A stretch of DNA of 49,563 bases, from the NCBI GenBank assembly GCA_022508745.1, contig JAFLUP010000007.1:1-49563 (forward strand). Direction: 5' to 3'. The notes under the pieces are model-generated. The model made no database searches. It saw only the letters and a list, made by a program, of their open reading frames with translations, and was not told the origin of the DNA. How positions within the stretch are numbered: the first letter of the stretch is position 1; each line of letters starts with the position of its first letter. The position numbers were made by a program, and so were the translations under genes. Positions 35,085-44,562 of the stretch are shown in pieces. Source of the stretch: Oscillospiraceae bacterium (GTDB lineage: Bacteria; Bacillota; Clostridia; Oscillospirales; CAG-382).

Positions 35085-35537
35085 ATGCAGGTGGAAGTAG
35101 GGCAAAAAGTCAAAGGAAAAATCACCAGAATCACCGATTTCGGTGCTTTTGTGCGGATGGAGGATGGTCTTACCGGCATGATCCACATCTCGCAGGTGGC
35201 AGATACCTACGTTTCCAATATCCAAGATGTTCTGACCGTCGGGCAAGAATTGGAGCCGACGGTTCTCTCCGTGGATGAGAAAGGTCGTATTTCGCTGACC
35301 CTCAAGAGTGGCAAAAAGAACCGCCGCGGCGAGGGAGCTGCTCCCCGGTCGGGCGGAAGACCGTCCATGGCTTCTCCTGCGGATCCCGGTGCCCAGCCGG
35401 CGCTTTTCGAGACGGCGCCCAACCCCACCAGCTTTGAGGAAATGCTCAACCGTTTCAAATCCACCAGCGAAGAAAAAATCAGCGATCTGCGCAAATTCCA
35501 GAACGGCGGGAAATCCGCCCACAAACACAAGAAATAA
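35085..35537 (+). CDS. S1 RNA-binding domain protein (YabR-like)
   Basis: 150 residues. One S1 OB fold at 1-75 (VGQKVKGKITRITDFGAFVR, GMIHISQVAD, ISLTLKSG), then a disordered Arg/Gly/Ser/Pro-rich stretch and a conserved C-terminal helix TSFEEMLNRFKSTSEEKISDLRK with a basic tail KSAHKHKK. Bacillus YabR sits in the same place after divIC. It probably binds RNA or the ribosome; the exact role is unknown. Confidence 0.93.
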   Translation: MQVEVGQKVKGKITRITDFGAFVRMEDGLTGMIHISQVADTYVSNIQDVLTVGQELEPTVLSVDEKGRISLTLKSGKKNRRGEGAAPRSGGRPSMASPADPGAQPALFETAPNPTSFEEMLNRFKSTSEEKISDLRKFQNGGKSAHKHKK

Positions 35538-35611
35538 GTTCGATTGCAACAACGGTGCATCGTTTCCGGCATTGACGGGCGCGATGTACCCGTTTTTTGA
35601 GTGGAGTGACC

Positions 35612-36448
35612 ATGAAAACCGTACAAGCTGCCGCCATTACACAAACCGTGCGCGATCTATTCATCCGCGCCAATTACGAACTGCCGGATTGTATCTGCCG
35701 GCGCCTCTCGGACGCTTTTCGCGAGGAAACGGAGGAACCAGCCCGCGGGATGCTGGAGGTGATCTGCGAAAATGCCGAAACGGCACGCAGGGAGCATATC
35801 CCCATTTGTCAAGACACCGGTATGGCGGTGGTATTTGCCGAGATCGGACAGGAAGTCCACATCGAAGGCGGGCTGCTCCGCGATGCGGTGAATGAAGGGG
35901 TACGGCAGGCATATCGGGACGGGTATCTCCGCAAATCGGTGGTGGGAGATCCGCTCGCACGGGTGAACACCACGGATAATACACCGGCTATTCTGTATAC
36001 GGAGCTGGTGGAGGGGGATCAGATCCGCCTGTATGCGCTTCCGAAAGGGTTCGGCAGCGAGAATATGAGCCGCCAGAAGATGTTTCGCCCCACGGCGGCG
36101 GTGGAAGAGATCATAGACTTTGTCGTGGAGACCGTGCAGATCGCCGGCGGAAATCCCTGTCCGCCGCTGGTAATCGGCATCGGGATCGGCGGCACCTTTG
36201 ATTACTCGGCGGTGCTTTCCAAAAAGGCGCTGCTTCGCGAGGCGGGAGTACATCACCCGGTCTACGGGGAGCTGGAAGATAAGATCCTTGAAGCCGTCAA
36301 CCGTTCCGGCGTTGGCGTACAGGGGCTCGGAAAGGGCGTCACTGCGCTGTGGACGGCGGTGGAGACTTATGCAACCCATATCGCTGGTCTGCCGGTCGCT
36401 GTCAATATCTGCTGCCACGTGACGCGCCACGCGTCCGCGGTACTGTAA
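35612..36448 (+). CDS. Class I fumarate hydratase, alpha subunit
   Basis: 278 residues. Three cysteines in the right places would bind the 4Fe-4S cluster: C66 in ICQDTG, C183 in NPCPPLVIGIGIGG and C267/C268 in ICCHVTRHASA. This is the N-terminal half of two-subunit class I fumarase or L-tartrate dehydratase (fumarate to malate, or tartrate to oxaloacetate). A TTG at 35597 would extend the frame but ATG 35612 follows GGAGTGA. The beta subunit gene, usually adjacent, is absent: an RNA methyltransferase follows. The enzyme would need a beta subunit encoded elsewhere. Confidence 0.93.
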   Translation: MKTVQAAAITQTVRDLFIRANYELPDCICRRLSDAFREETEEPARGMLEVICENAETARREHIPICQDTGMAVVFAEIGQEVHIEGGLLRDAVNEGVRQAYRDGYLRKSVVGDPLARVNTTDNTPAILYTELVEGDQIRLYALPKGFGSENMSRQKMFRPTAAVEEIIDFVVETVQIAGGNPCPPLVIGIGIGGTFDYSAVLSKKALLREAGVHHPVYGELEDKILEAVNRSGVGVQGLGKGVTALWTAVETYATHIAGLPVAVNICCHVTRHASAVL

Positions 36449-36473
36449 CATTTGGGAAAGGCATAGAACGATC

Positions 36474-37598
36474 ATGCTGAAATTGGTTGCAACCTGTCTG
36501 TTCGGGTTGGAAAAGCTGCTCGGGGAAGAGATCGACGCGCTGGGATACCGCCGTCTGGATACCATCGACGGCAGAGTGGTTTTTGAAGCGCCGGAGCGCG
36601 GCGTCGCCGTCTGCAATCTGCGTCTGCGCTATGCGGAACGAGTCATGATCCTGCTTTCGAAATTCCCCGCACGCACTTTTGAGGAACTGTTTCAAGGGAC
36701 AAAAGCCATCCCGTGGGAGGATTGGATCGGCAGAAACGGCGCGTTTCCCGTCAAGGGGCACAGCGTTAAATCTGCGCTTTTCTCCGTGCCGGACTGCCAG
36801 AAGATCGTCAAAAAAGCCATCGCGGATCGCCTCTCTTCCGTCTACCGGATTTCCCGTCTGCCGGAAACCGGAACGCTCTATGCCGTTTCCTTCTTTCTGC
36901 TTCGCGACGAAGCCTATCTGATGATCGACACCACCGGCATCACGCTGCATAAGCGCGGGTATCGCACGCAGGCGGGCATTGCGCCCCTGCGGGAGACTCT
37001 CGCCGCTGCCATGGTGCGGCTCTCCCGTCCGCGGGAGGACGTGCTGCTGGTGGACCCGATGTGCGGCTCCGGTACCATCGCCATCGAAGCGGCGCTGCTC
37101 ACCGGCAACATTGCACCCGGCTTGTACCGCTCCTTTTCCGCGGAAACCTTTGAACTGCTCCCATCCTCTGTCTGGGAGGAAGAGCGCGAACGGGCGCGGG
37201 GGGAGATCCGCCCGTATCCCGGAAAGATCTATGCGTCCGATCTGGACGAGAGCTGTATCCAACTGGCAAAGGAAAACGCCCGTCGGGCAGGTGTGGCGGA
37301 TCGGATCGAGTTCTGCGTTGCAGACGTACGCCGGTTTTCCTCTCCGGAACCGGGCGCCCGCGGCACAATCGTGACCAATCCCCCTTACGGCGAACGCCTG
37401 GGGGATCTGGAGGAAGCGCGTGCGCTTGCTGCGGCGATGGGGAAGGCGTTCCGGGAGAACATTCCGGCATGGCAGCTTTACATCATCACCTCCGACGAGC
37501 AGTTCGAACGCTTTTTCGGCAGGCGCGCGGACAAGGTGCGCAAGCTGTATAACGGCATGATCCGCTGTGGCTTCTATCAATTCTTCCGCCGCACATGA
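36474..37598 (+). CDS. THUMP-domain RNA methyltransferase (YpsC/RlmL-N-like)
   Basis: 374 residues. N-terminal ferredoxin-like and THUMP region (LVATCLFGLEKLLGEEI, RNGAFPVKGHSVKSALFSVPDCQKIVKKAI), then a Rossmann methyltransferase with DPMCGSGTIAIEAA near 193 for SAM and the catalytic NPPYGERL. This is the family of 23S rRNA G2445 N2-methyltransferases and Bacillus YpsC. It has its own ribosome binding site and lies 25 bases after the fumarase gene. Confidence 0.93.
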   Translation: MLKLVATCLFGLEKLLGEEIDALGYRRLDTIDGRVVFEAPERGVAVCNLRLRYAERVMILLSKFPARTFEELFQGTKAIPWEDWIGRNGAFPVKGHSVKSALFSVPDCQKIVKKAIADRLSSVYRISRLPETGTLYAVSFFLLRDEAYLMIDTTGITLHKRGYRTQAGIAPLRETLAAAMVRLSRPREDVLLVDPMCGSGTIAIEAALLTGNIAPGLYRSFSAETFELLPSSVWEEERERARGEIRPYPGKIYASDLDESCIQLAKENARRAGVADRIEFCVADVRRFSSPEPGARGTIVTNPPYGERLGDLEEARALAAAMGKAFRENIPAWQLYIITSDEQFERFFGRRADKVRKLYNGMIRCGFYQFFRRT

Positions 37599-37602
37599 AG
37601 TA

Positions 37603-37629
37603 TTGGCAGTAAAAAACCGAAAGTGCCAA
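37603..37629. promoter_or_regulatory. Second, degenerate CIRCE-like inverted repeat
   Basis: TTGGCAGTA, 9 bases, AAGTGCCAA. The 9-N9-9 geometry and GTGC core fit CIRCE (6/9 and 7/9 matches to TTAGCACTC/GAGTGCTAA). The palindrome TATTGGCA/TGCCAATA spans 37601-37631. It could instead be a weak terminator of the methyltransferase gene. Confidence 0.4.
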
Positions 37630-37698
37630 TATTTGACGATGATCGGCAGAACATTTTCGTGAATTCCTGTAAATTATTTCCTGTTCAATTTCATGATT

Positions 37699-37725
37699 TT
37701 AGCACTTGAAGTTTTCGAGTGCCAG
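37699..37725. promoter_or_regulatory. CIRCE operator (HrcA site) before groES-groEL
   Basis: TTAGCACTT, 9 bases, GAGTGCCAG: 8/9 and 7/9 matches to the CIRCE consensus at the expected place, 106 bases before groES. HrcA repression of groESL is well established in Firmicutes; hrcA itself is not in the window. A TAAAAT -10-like box lies at 37777-37782, with no clear -35. Confidence 0.75.
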
Positions 37726-37779
37726 CAATTTACAAATCGTTCACAACTTTAGCTTTTTTTGTTCAAGAAACTGGGATAA

Positions 37780-38115
<336 letters not shown>

Positions 38116-38125
38116 GGGAAATTAG

Positions 38126-39778
<1,653 letters not shown>

Positions 39779-39802
39779 TCCCGTTTCATCGGTAACAAAT
39801 AA

Positions 39803-39834
39803 GAAAGGAGAGGTTCGCCTCTCCTTTCCGTTTT
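39803..39834 (+). terminator. Terminator of groESL
   Basis: An 11-bp perfect stem (GAAAGGAGAGG) with a TTCG tetraloop, then CGTTTT. Confidence 0.93.
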
Positions 39835-39865
39835 GTACACGGATGATCTTTTTGGCATCGAACTG

Positions 39866-39894
39866 TTGACAAATTGGTCAAAAACCGATATAAT
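39866..39894 (+). promoter_or_regulatory. Consensus sigma-A promoter of the solute-binding lipoprotein gene
   Basis: Perfect TTGACA (39866-39871) and perfect TATAAT (39889-39894) with 17 bases between; 41 bases before the start. Confidence 0.9.
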
Positions 39895-39935
39895 AGCTGC
39901 ATAACACATAGTCAAACAGAAAAGGAACGATTCAA

Positions 39936-41426
39936 ATGAAAAGAGTATCCCCTCTGCTTCTTGCGATGCTTTTGCTTGCGGTTCCATTTTTTACAGCTTG
40001 CGGCGAAGAAGCGCCGGAACCCAGCTCTATCACCGAATCGAAAACCGAATCGCAAACCGAGTCTGAACCGGAAACTGTTTTCCCGTTAGAGGAAAAATAT
40101 TTCGACGGTCGGGTCGTTACGATCCTTTGCTGCAGCCGTCACACCTACGGCGAACTGCAATTTGTGCCGAATGAGGAACTGCAATCTAACGCCATCAACG
40201 AGGCGGTCATTGCGCGCAACGATCTCATTGAAGAAAACTTCGGAATTACAATCGAGACGATTGCAGAACCTTTTCCCGTTGAGTCTCTGCGGCTTTCCGT
40301 GAGCGCGGGTCTTGATGAGTACGATATGATCTGCGATACGATGATGGCAACGATGCCGGTCATTCCGGAGGGGCTGTTTATGCCGCTCGACGAGTATATT
40401 GACCTCAAGCATGCGTGGTGGGATCCGAACGCAACCGAACTGCTCACGCTCAACGACAAGCACTACCTGCTGTCCGGCGACGCGATCCTCACCGATGACG
40501 ATTACACATATCTCCTTTTGTTCAACAAGGATATGTACCAGAAGAACGCCGATCTTGTTGTAAAGTATGGCAGTCCGTATCAGCTCGTGCGTGAAAACAA
40601 ATGGACCTTTGATGTTTTGGAGGAGATGATGCGGGCAGTTTCCATGCCCGATGAAAATGGTGAGTGGACGATCGACGCCACTTACGGTATGCTCGGCAGC
40701 ATCAATATCGGCAACGTTTTCATGAACGCAGCGGGGCTTCTTCCCGCGGAAAAAACGCCGGACGGCGGGATTCAGATCACCATGGACAGATCCATGAACG
40801 TAACCACATTTGACCGTGTTTATACCATGTTCTCCAACAAACGGACAACGATGTTTGCGGAACGCGCCGGTAATTTTGACGCGATCAATGAATCCTTCAA
40901 GTCGGGAAAAGCACTGTTCTATTCGACCAATGCCAGCAACATCTCGACCTTTAAAAATGATCCGGAGTTTACGATTTCGTTCGGCGTTTTGCCGAATCCG
41001 AAACTGAATGAGGCGCAGGAGAAGTATTACCACACGATCAACAGCGGCAATAGCAGCGTGATCGGCGTCGCTTCCACCAACAAAAACAATTTGGAAGCAA
41101 CCTGCTATTTAATGGAACTGCTGGGGTATTACGGCGCAAATACGACGTTCAAATCTGTTAATGAAGCATACTACGAAACCACGCTCAAGCTGCAGGCAGT
41201 GGAAAGCAGCGAAGATGCGGAAATGCTAGACCTGATCTTCAAAAATCGAATGTATGACATTTATACCATGATGGCCAACTGGGGATCTTCTCCTACGCTC
41301 GGCCAAATTTACGGCGTTGCATTGCAGGCGGACACCAACACCGCCACCTCCTTGCTGGATTCCAAGAAACAGTCGATCGAACTTGCGATTGAGGAAACGC
41401 TCGAGAAGTTCAGAGGGATGGAGTAA
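39936..41426 (+). CDS. ABC-type extracellular solute-binding lipoprotein
   Basis: 496 residues. Lipoprotein signal peptide with the lipobox FFTAC (Cys22), then a Glu/Ser/Thr-rich spacer and a bacterial extracellular solute-binding fold: GLDEYDMICDTMMATMP, GLFMPLDEYIDLKHAWWDP, YLLLFNKDMYQKN, ENKWTFDVLEEMMRAV and a helical C-terminus. Such proteins usually deliver sugars or oligosaccharides to an ABC permease. No permease or ATPase gene is next to it: it is a monocistronic unit between the groESL terminator and its own terminator. Ligand unknown. Confidence 0.88.
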   Translation: MKRVSPLLLAMLLLAVPFFTACGEEAPEPSSITESKTESQTESEPETVFPLEEKYFDGRVVTILCCSRHTYGELQFVPNEELQSNAINEAVIARNDLIEENFGITIETIAEPFPVESLRLSVSAGLDEYDMICDTMMATMPVIPEGLFMPLDEYIDLKHAWWDPNATELLTLNDKHYLLSGDAILTDDDYTYLLLFNKDMYQKNADLVVKYGSPYQLVRENKWTFDVLEEMMRAVSMPDENGEWTIDATYGMLGSINIGNVFMNAAGLLPAEKTPDGGIQITMDRSMNVTTFDRVYTMFSNKRTTMFAERAGNFDAINESFKSGKALFYSTNASNISTFKNDPEFTISFGVLPNPKLNEAQEKYYHTINSGNSSVIGVASTNKNNLEATCYLMELLGYYGANTTFKSVNEAYYETTLKLQAVESSEDAEMLDLIFKNRMYDIYTMMANWGSSPTLGQIYGVALQADTNTATSLLDSKKQSIELAIEETLEKFRGME

Positions 41427-41531
41427 GCAAAAATCTCCCATATCAATCAACGAAGACTTCTACAGATACTGTAGGAGAGGATTCATTTTCAGTTTGTGCA
41501 TTGTAAAATACCTTTCTTTTCGTATAAAAAA

Positions 41532-41580
41532 TAGACACATCATCAAGGAAAATTCCAAAATGATGTGTCTAACTTTTTAT
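41532..41580. terminator. Terminator after the solute-binding gene
   Basis: A 12-bp perfect stem TAGACACATCAT/ATGATGTGTCTA (41532-41543 and 41560-41571), then ACTTTTTAT. It may also serve the GGGtGRT stub from the other side. Confidence 0.85.
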
Positions 41581-41634
41581 TGATTGAATTTACGAAATAA
41601 GATTTTTACAAACCTTCAAAAGCCATGCAAATTT

Positions 41635-41706
41635 TTACTTATTCGATGCTTCTTCCACCGCAACAGCGCAAGCGACGGTCGCACCGACCATGGGGTTGTT
41701 GCCCTC
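41635..41706 (-). pseudogene. Orphaned 3' end of a GGGtGRT gene
   Basis: Read on the minus strand, the codons give GNNPMVGATVACAVAVEEAS followed by NK and a stop. This is the C-terminus of the GGGtGRT family and nearly equals the end of the gene at 49103. Homology stops sharply just before GNNP; further upstream the reading is unrelated. No start or promoter belongs to it. I interpret it as the displaced 3' end left after an element integrated into the gene. Confidence 0.85.
41669..41704. repeat. 36-bp direct repeat, left copy (putative attL)
   Basis: Identical over 36 bp to 49134-49169 and in the same orientation. Similarity continues outwards to the stop codon (about 52 of 55 bases). The repeat lies in the coding end of the GGGtGRT gene, a pattern typical of tyrosine-recombinase integration sites. 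Confidence 0.8.
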
Positions 41707-41919
41707 GGCGACTGGATATACTTTCCTATGTTCTACTGTATCTTTTTATATCCATTTATAACGAATATATGGGCAACTACCCACATAATACATAACTTTT
41801 TGTATCTAAATATATTGATAGATATTCGACGGTATTTTAGATAATTTAGATAATGTTGAATTTTCGTTGAAATCAAATTCGGGTGAATTCTCATTTCTTG
41901 CGGTGCGCCCGAGCAGCCA

Positions 41920-41945
41920 CCCCGCCCGAGAGGGCGGGGTCTTTT
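41920..41945 (+). terminator. GC-rich hairpin with T tail, no gene upstream
   Basis: CCCCGCCC and GGGCGGGG around a GAGA loop, then TCTTTT on the plus strand. No intact plus-strand gene precedes it, so it may be a remnant. Apart from this hairpin and the dockerin terminator, I see nothing in 41707-42041, which is A+T-rich. Confidence 0.6.
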
Positions 41946-41972
41946 GCCGTTTGTATCTATTACATCCTGTGA

Positions 41973-42014
41973 ATAAAAAGACTGCCGCGAGAACCTTATG
42001 ACCCCACGGCAGTC
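41973..42014 (-). terminator. Terminator of the dockerin gene
   Basis: GACTGCCG (41980-41987) pairs with CGGCAGTC (42007-42014). On the minus strand it is followed by TTTTTATT. Confidence 0.8.
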
Positions 42015-42041
42015 CGTGTTTTCCTCTGTTTTTTACGCGTT

Positions 42042-44369
42042 TTACGCGATCTTGAAGGTGCCGAGCACATGCCGTTTGACCAGCATGTAGTCCAGCGCGG
42101 TGATCTTGCCGTCGTTGTACACGTCGGCAACAGCCATTTGTTCCTCCGTCAGCTTGAACGTGTCGAGGCAGAACCGCTTGAGCAGCAGGTAGTCCATCGC
42201 GTCGATCTTCCCGTTGTTGTTGACGTCGCCCAACAGGCCGGAGAATTCCTTCTCCCCGCAGACTGTGCAGACTCCGTCCTCGAAGCGGTGCCCGGTGGCG
42301 GGCAGGACGGTCACTTCGCCTTTGGTCTCCCCGCAGTTCTTGCAGTGGATGCCGGTGCTGCCGTCCTCGGTGCAGGTGGGGGGAACGGTGGTGGGGGCCT
42401 CCTCCCAATCGTGCCCGGTAGCGGGGAAGTCGCGGTGGGAGAGGGTCTCATCGCAGTCGTCGCAGAGGATGTCCTCGTATCCGTCCTCGGTGCAGGTCGC
42501 CTTGGCGCTCTTGGTACGGGTATGGATATGGTTGTCCGGATTTTTGTTCCCGTAAAGGAAGGTATCGTCCACCTTTTCGCCGCAGATGGTGCAGCTCTTG
42601 TAGTAGACCGCCGGGGAAACGCAGTTAGCCTCCGACTTCAGATACTGCGCATCGACCTGCTCGATCAAGGTATGGTCACAGAAGATTTCTACGGTCTGTC
42701 GGTTGTAGTTGTCCGGGATGTACCGGTAGAAGACATGGATCTCGTAGACCCCCGCCCGATCGAATTGGAGATACCCGTCCTCGACCCATGTGGAAGCGAG
42801 GCGGATGGTCACGCCCTCCGCCGTCTGCCCTGTCGCTTTGTCGGTGACGGTGACGATCCAATCGTTGTGCGTGGTGTTGTAGTCGGTTGCCACGAAAAAG
42901 TAGAGCCTCGTCCCCACAGCAAACGTTTCTCCCCACAGCTCACGCAAGGGATGATACGTGTCCAAATCTCCGCTCGTGCTCCAGTATACAGACATGTAGT
43001 GGGGCGTTTCAAAGGTTTCCTTGTGCCCGCAGACCGTACATTCGACGGTGCAGTTCCAGTTCGGTGCGCTGGGGTAGGCGATGATCTTTGCCCGGTCGAT
43101 TGCCGTGCAGTTGTTTTGGGAAACGTCGTTTGTGTCGATCTCATAGAACGTGATCACGCTGTTTTCCCGGGTGTACCAGACCACTTTGCCCCCGAAAACG
43201 ATAGGCTTGCAGTCGGAAAGGAAAGAATCCTGCATGCAATAGGTGTCGCTTACCGGCTCCCCGCTGCCGTTCAGCCCCGTATAATAGACGTTCCCGTACT
43301 GCGACCAGAGCAGGAGGAAGGAATCCCCCGAAATCTTCACCAGCTGCGGCGTGGAGGCGGTGAATTCTCCTTCCGCGTAGTCCGTGATCTGCCGGATCGT
43401 CACCTCTTCGCTCGCTTTGTCCATGGCGGAGACGTAGATGTTTCTTGTTTTGTAGTCGCGAAAATGCTCGTCCTGCGGGACGGAGTTGTATGCGACCAGA
43501 TAAGCGCTATCGGAGATCTCGAGCCCGCCCACGGATGCGCCGGTGTAGTTTTCTCCGATTTCTCCCACAAAGGACTGAAGGTTCATTCGCCGGTAACTCC
43601 CCCAATCGATTTTTCCGTCTGTCATCGAGAAGTCTTCCAGCACGATGCAGCGGGGAAAGGCGTCCCCGTGGTCCACCGCCGCCACCCGGTCGCCGTCGAT
43701 TTTGATGAACTGGTTGAAGGAATGGGACACATACCCGCCGGCGAAGGAATCGGTGATCTGCATGGTTTCGGTGTCCACCTGCATGGAGATGTTCGCCTGA
43801 TGGTTCAGCCCGTCGGAAGCCTTGTACATTTCGTGGCAGGTGCGGATGAGCAGCATGTTTCCGCTGTGCGCCATGCGCGCGCTACCCGCCCGGAAGGGGA
43901 TGGTGGTGTTGCAGTCGTAAAGCCCTACGGAATCCAGCCGGTTCCAATCCAGATCGTATTTGGTGATCCGGTAGCACTCCACGGAGGCGGATTCGTCCGG
44001 GTTTTCCTGCCCGGAAAGGATGTAATAGCTGTTCTCCATGGCGTAGAATCCGCCGAAGAGCGGCAGCTCCCTCGGTACCTGCACATCGCGCAGGGAGCGG
44101 TAGTCGGCGTCAAAGTATTCCACTTGATACGATCCGTCTGCTCTGTTCGCCTGCACGCGCATCAGTTCCCCCTCCGCGCTTTTGGTTAGGTAGGAGTAAA
44201 CGGGGGTGGACCAGTCGTAATAATCCTGCTGTTCGATGTTGTCGCCTTGCGCCAAATGGACGCAGGTTTCTTCCGCTGTGGCGGCCTCCACCACTCCGAG
44301 GGGGAGCAGGCAGGTTAGGCTGCTCAGGAAGAGCGCCGCGGCAAGAAACATGGTGATGACTTTTTTCAT
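42042..44369 (-). CDS. Secreted type I dockerin protein
   Basis: 775 residues. Signal peptide 1-29 (MKKVITMFLAAALFLSSLTC, cleavage near VEAATA). Residues 40-430 look like a beta-propeller or other sheet repeats (FYAMENSYYILSGQE, GNMLLIRTCHEMYKA, SAYLVAYNSVPQDEHF). Then come Cys-rich CxxCG modules (ECTVCGHKE, SCTICGEKV, CDDCDETL, HCKNCGETKG, VCTVCGEKE) interspersed with ATGHDWEE/ATGHRFED repeats. Residues 712-775 are a type I dockerin with two calcium loops, GDVNNNGKIDAMDYLLLKRF and ADVYNDGKITALDYMLVKRH. Dockerins bind cohesins on scaffoldins; none is seen here. No catalytic domain was recognised. Driven by an ECF-type promoter at 44430-44455. AGGAG-type ribosome binding site 7 bases upstream. 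Confidence 0.9.
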   Translation of the reverse strand: MKKVITMFLAAALFLSSLTCLLPLGVVEAATAEETCVHLAQGDNIEQQDYYDWSTPVYSYLTKSAEGELMRVQANRADGSYQVEYFDADYRSLRDVQVPRELPLFGGFYAMENSYYILSGQENPDESASVECYRITKYDLDWNRLDSVGLYDCNTTIPFRAGSARMAHSGNMLLIRTCHEMYKASDGLNHQANISMQVDTETMQITDSFAGGYVSHSFNQFIKIDGDRVAAVDHGDAFPRCIVLEDFSMTDGKIDWGSYRRMNLQSFVGEIGENYTGASVGGLEISDSAYLVAYNSVPQDEHFRDYKTRNIYVSAMDKASEEVTIRQITDYAEGEFTASTPQLVKISGDSFLLLWSQYGNVYYTGLNGSGEPVSDTYCMQDSFLSDCKPIVFGGKVVWYTRENSVITFYEIDTNDVSQNNCTAIDRAKIIAYPSAPNWNCTVECTVCGHKETFETPHYMSVYWSTSGDLDTYHPLRELWGETFAVGTRLYFFVATDYNTTHNDWIVTVTDKATGQTAEGVTIRLASTWVEDGYLQFDRAGVYEIHVFYRYIPDNYNRQTVEIFCDHTLIEQVDAQYLKSEANCVSPAVYYKSCTICGEKVDDTFLYGNKNPDNHIHTRTKSAKATCTEDGYEDILCDDCDETLSHRDFPATGHDWEEAPTTVPPTCTEDGSTGIHCKNCGETKGEVTVLPATGHRFEDGVCTVCGEKEFSGLLGDVNNNGKIDAMDYLLLKRFCLDTFKLTEEQMAVADVYNDGKITALDYMLVKRHVLGTFKIA

Positions 44370-44429
44370 GGTTTTTTCTCCTTTTGCTTTTCTTTTTTTT
44401 GAGCGGGTGTTTTTTCTCTTTACACCCTA

Positions 44430-44455
44430 TAGACAACCGAAAAGTGGAAAAGGTT
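44430..44455 (-). promoter_or_regulatory. ECF-type promoter of the dockerin gene
   Basis: On the minus strand AAAACC-TTTT (AACC at 44455-44452) is 17 bases from GTCTATAG (GTCTA at 44434-44430). The layout AAC(C)-N16/17-GTC/CGTC fits ECF sigma promoters. Nearly identical to 48586-48611 over about 45 bases, including the start of the leader. Confidence 0.7.
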
Positions 44456-44479
44456 TTAGGTTTTGAAAAATTATTTTTT

Positions 44480-44517
44480 CGAGAAAAAAGCGTTGCAGGG
44501 TTTTCCGCTGCAACGCT
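44480..44517 (-). terminator. Terminator of the sigma-LRR gene
   Basis: AGCGTTGCA (44489-44497) pairs with TGCAACGCT (44509-44517). On the minus strand a T run follows. Confidence 0.88.
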
Positions 44518-44562
44518 GAAGGATTTTTACATTGTGATCATTCAAGGGAGGTTGTTCGTTTA

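Noticed and set aside
41584-41844. Plus-strand frame of 86 codons over the GGGtGRT stub
   Set aside because: The minus-strand reading matches the C-terminus of a known family exactly. The plus reading is chance.
42069-44189. Plus-strand open frame of 706 codons opposite the dockerin gene
   Set aside because: The minus-strand reading has a signal peptide, a dockerin domain, a ribosome binding site, a promoter and a terminator. The plus reading has none of these.
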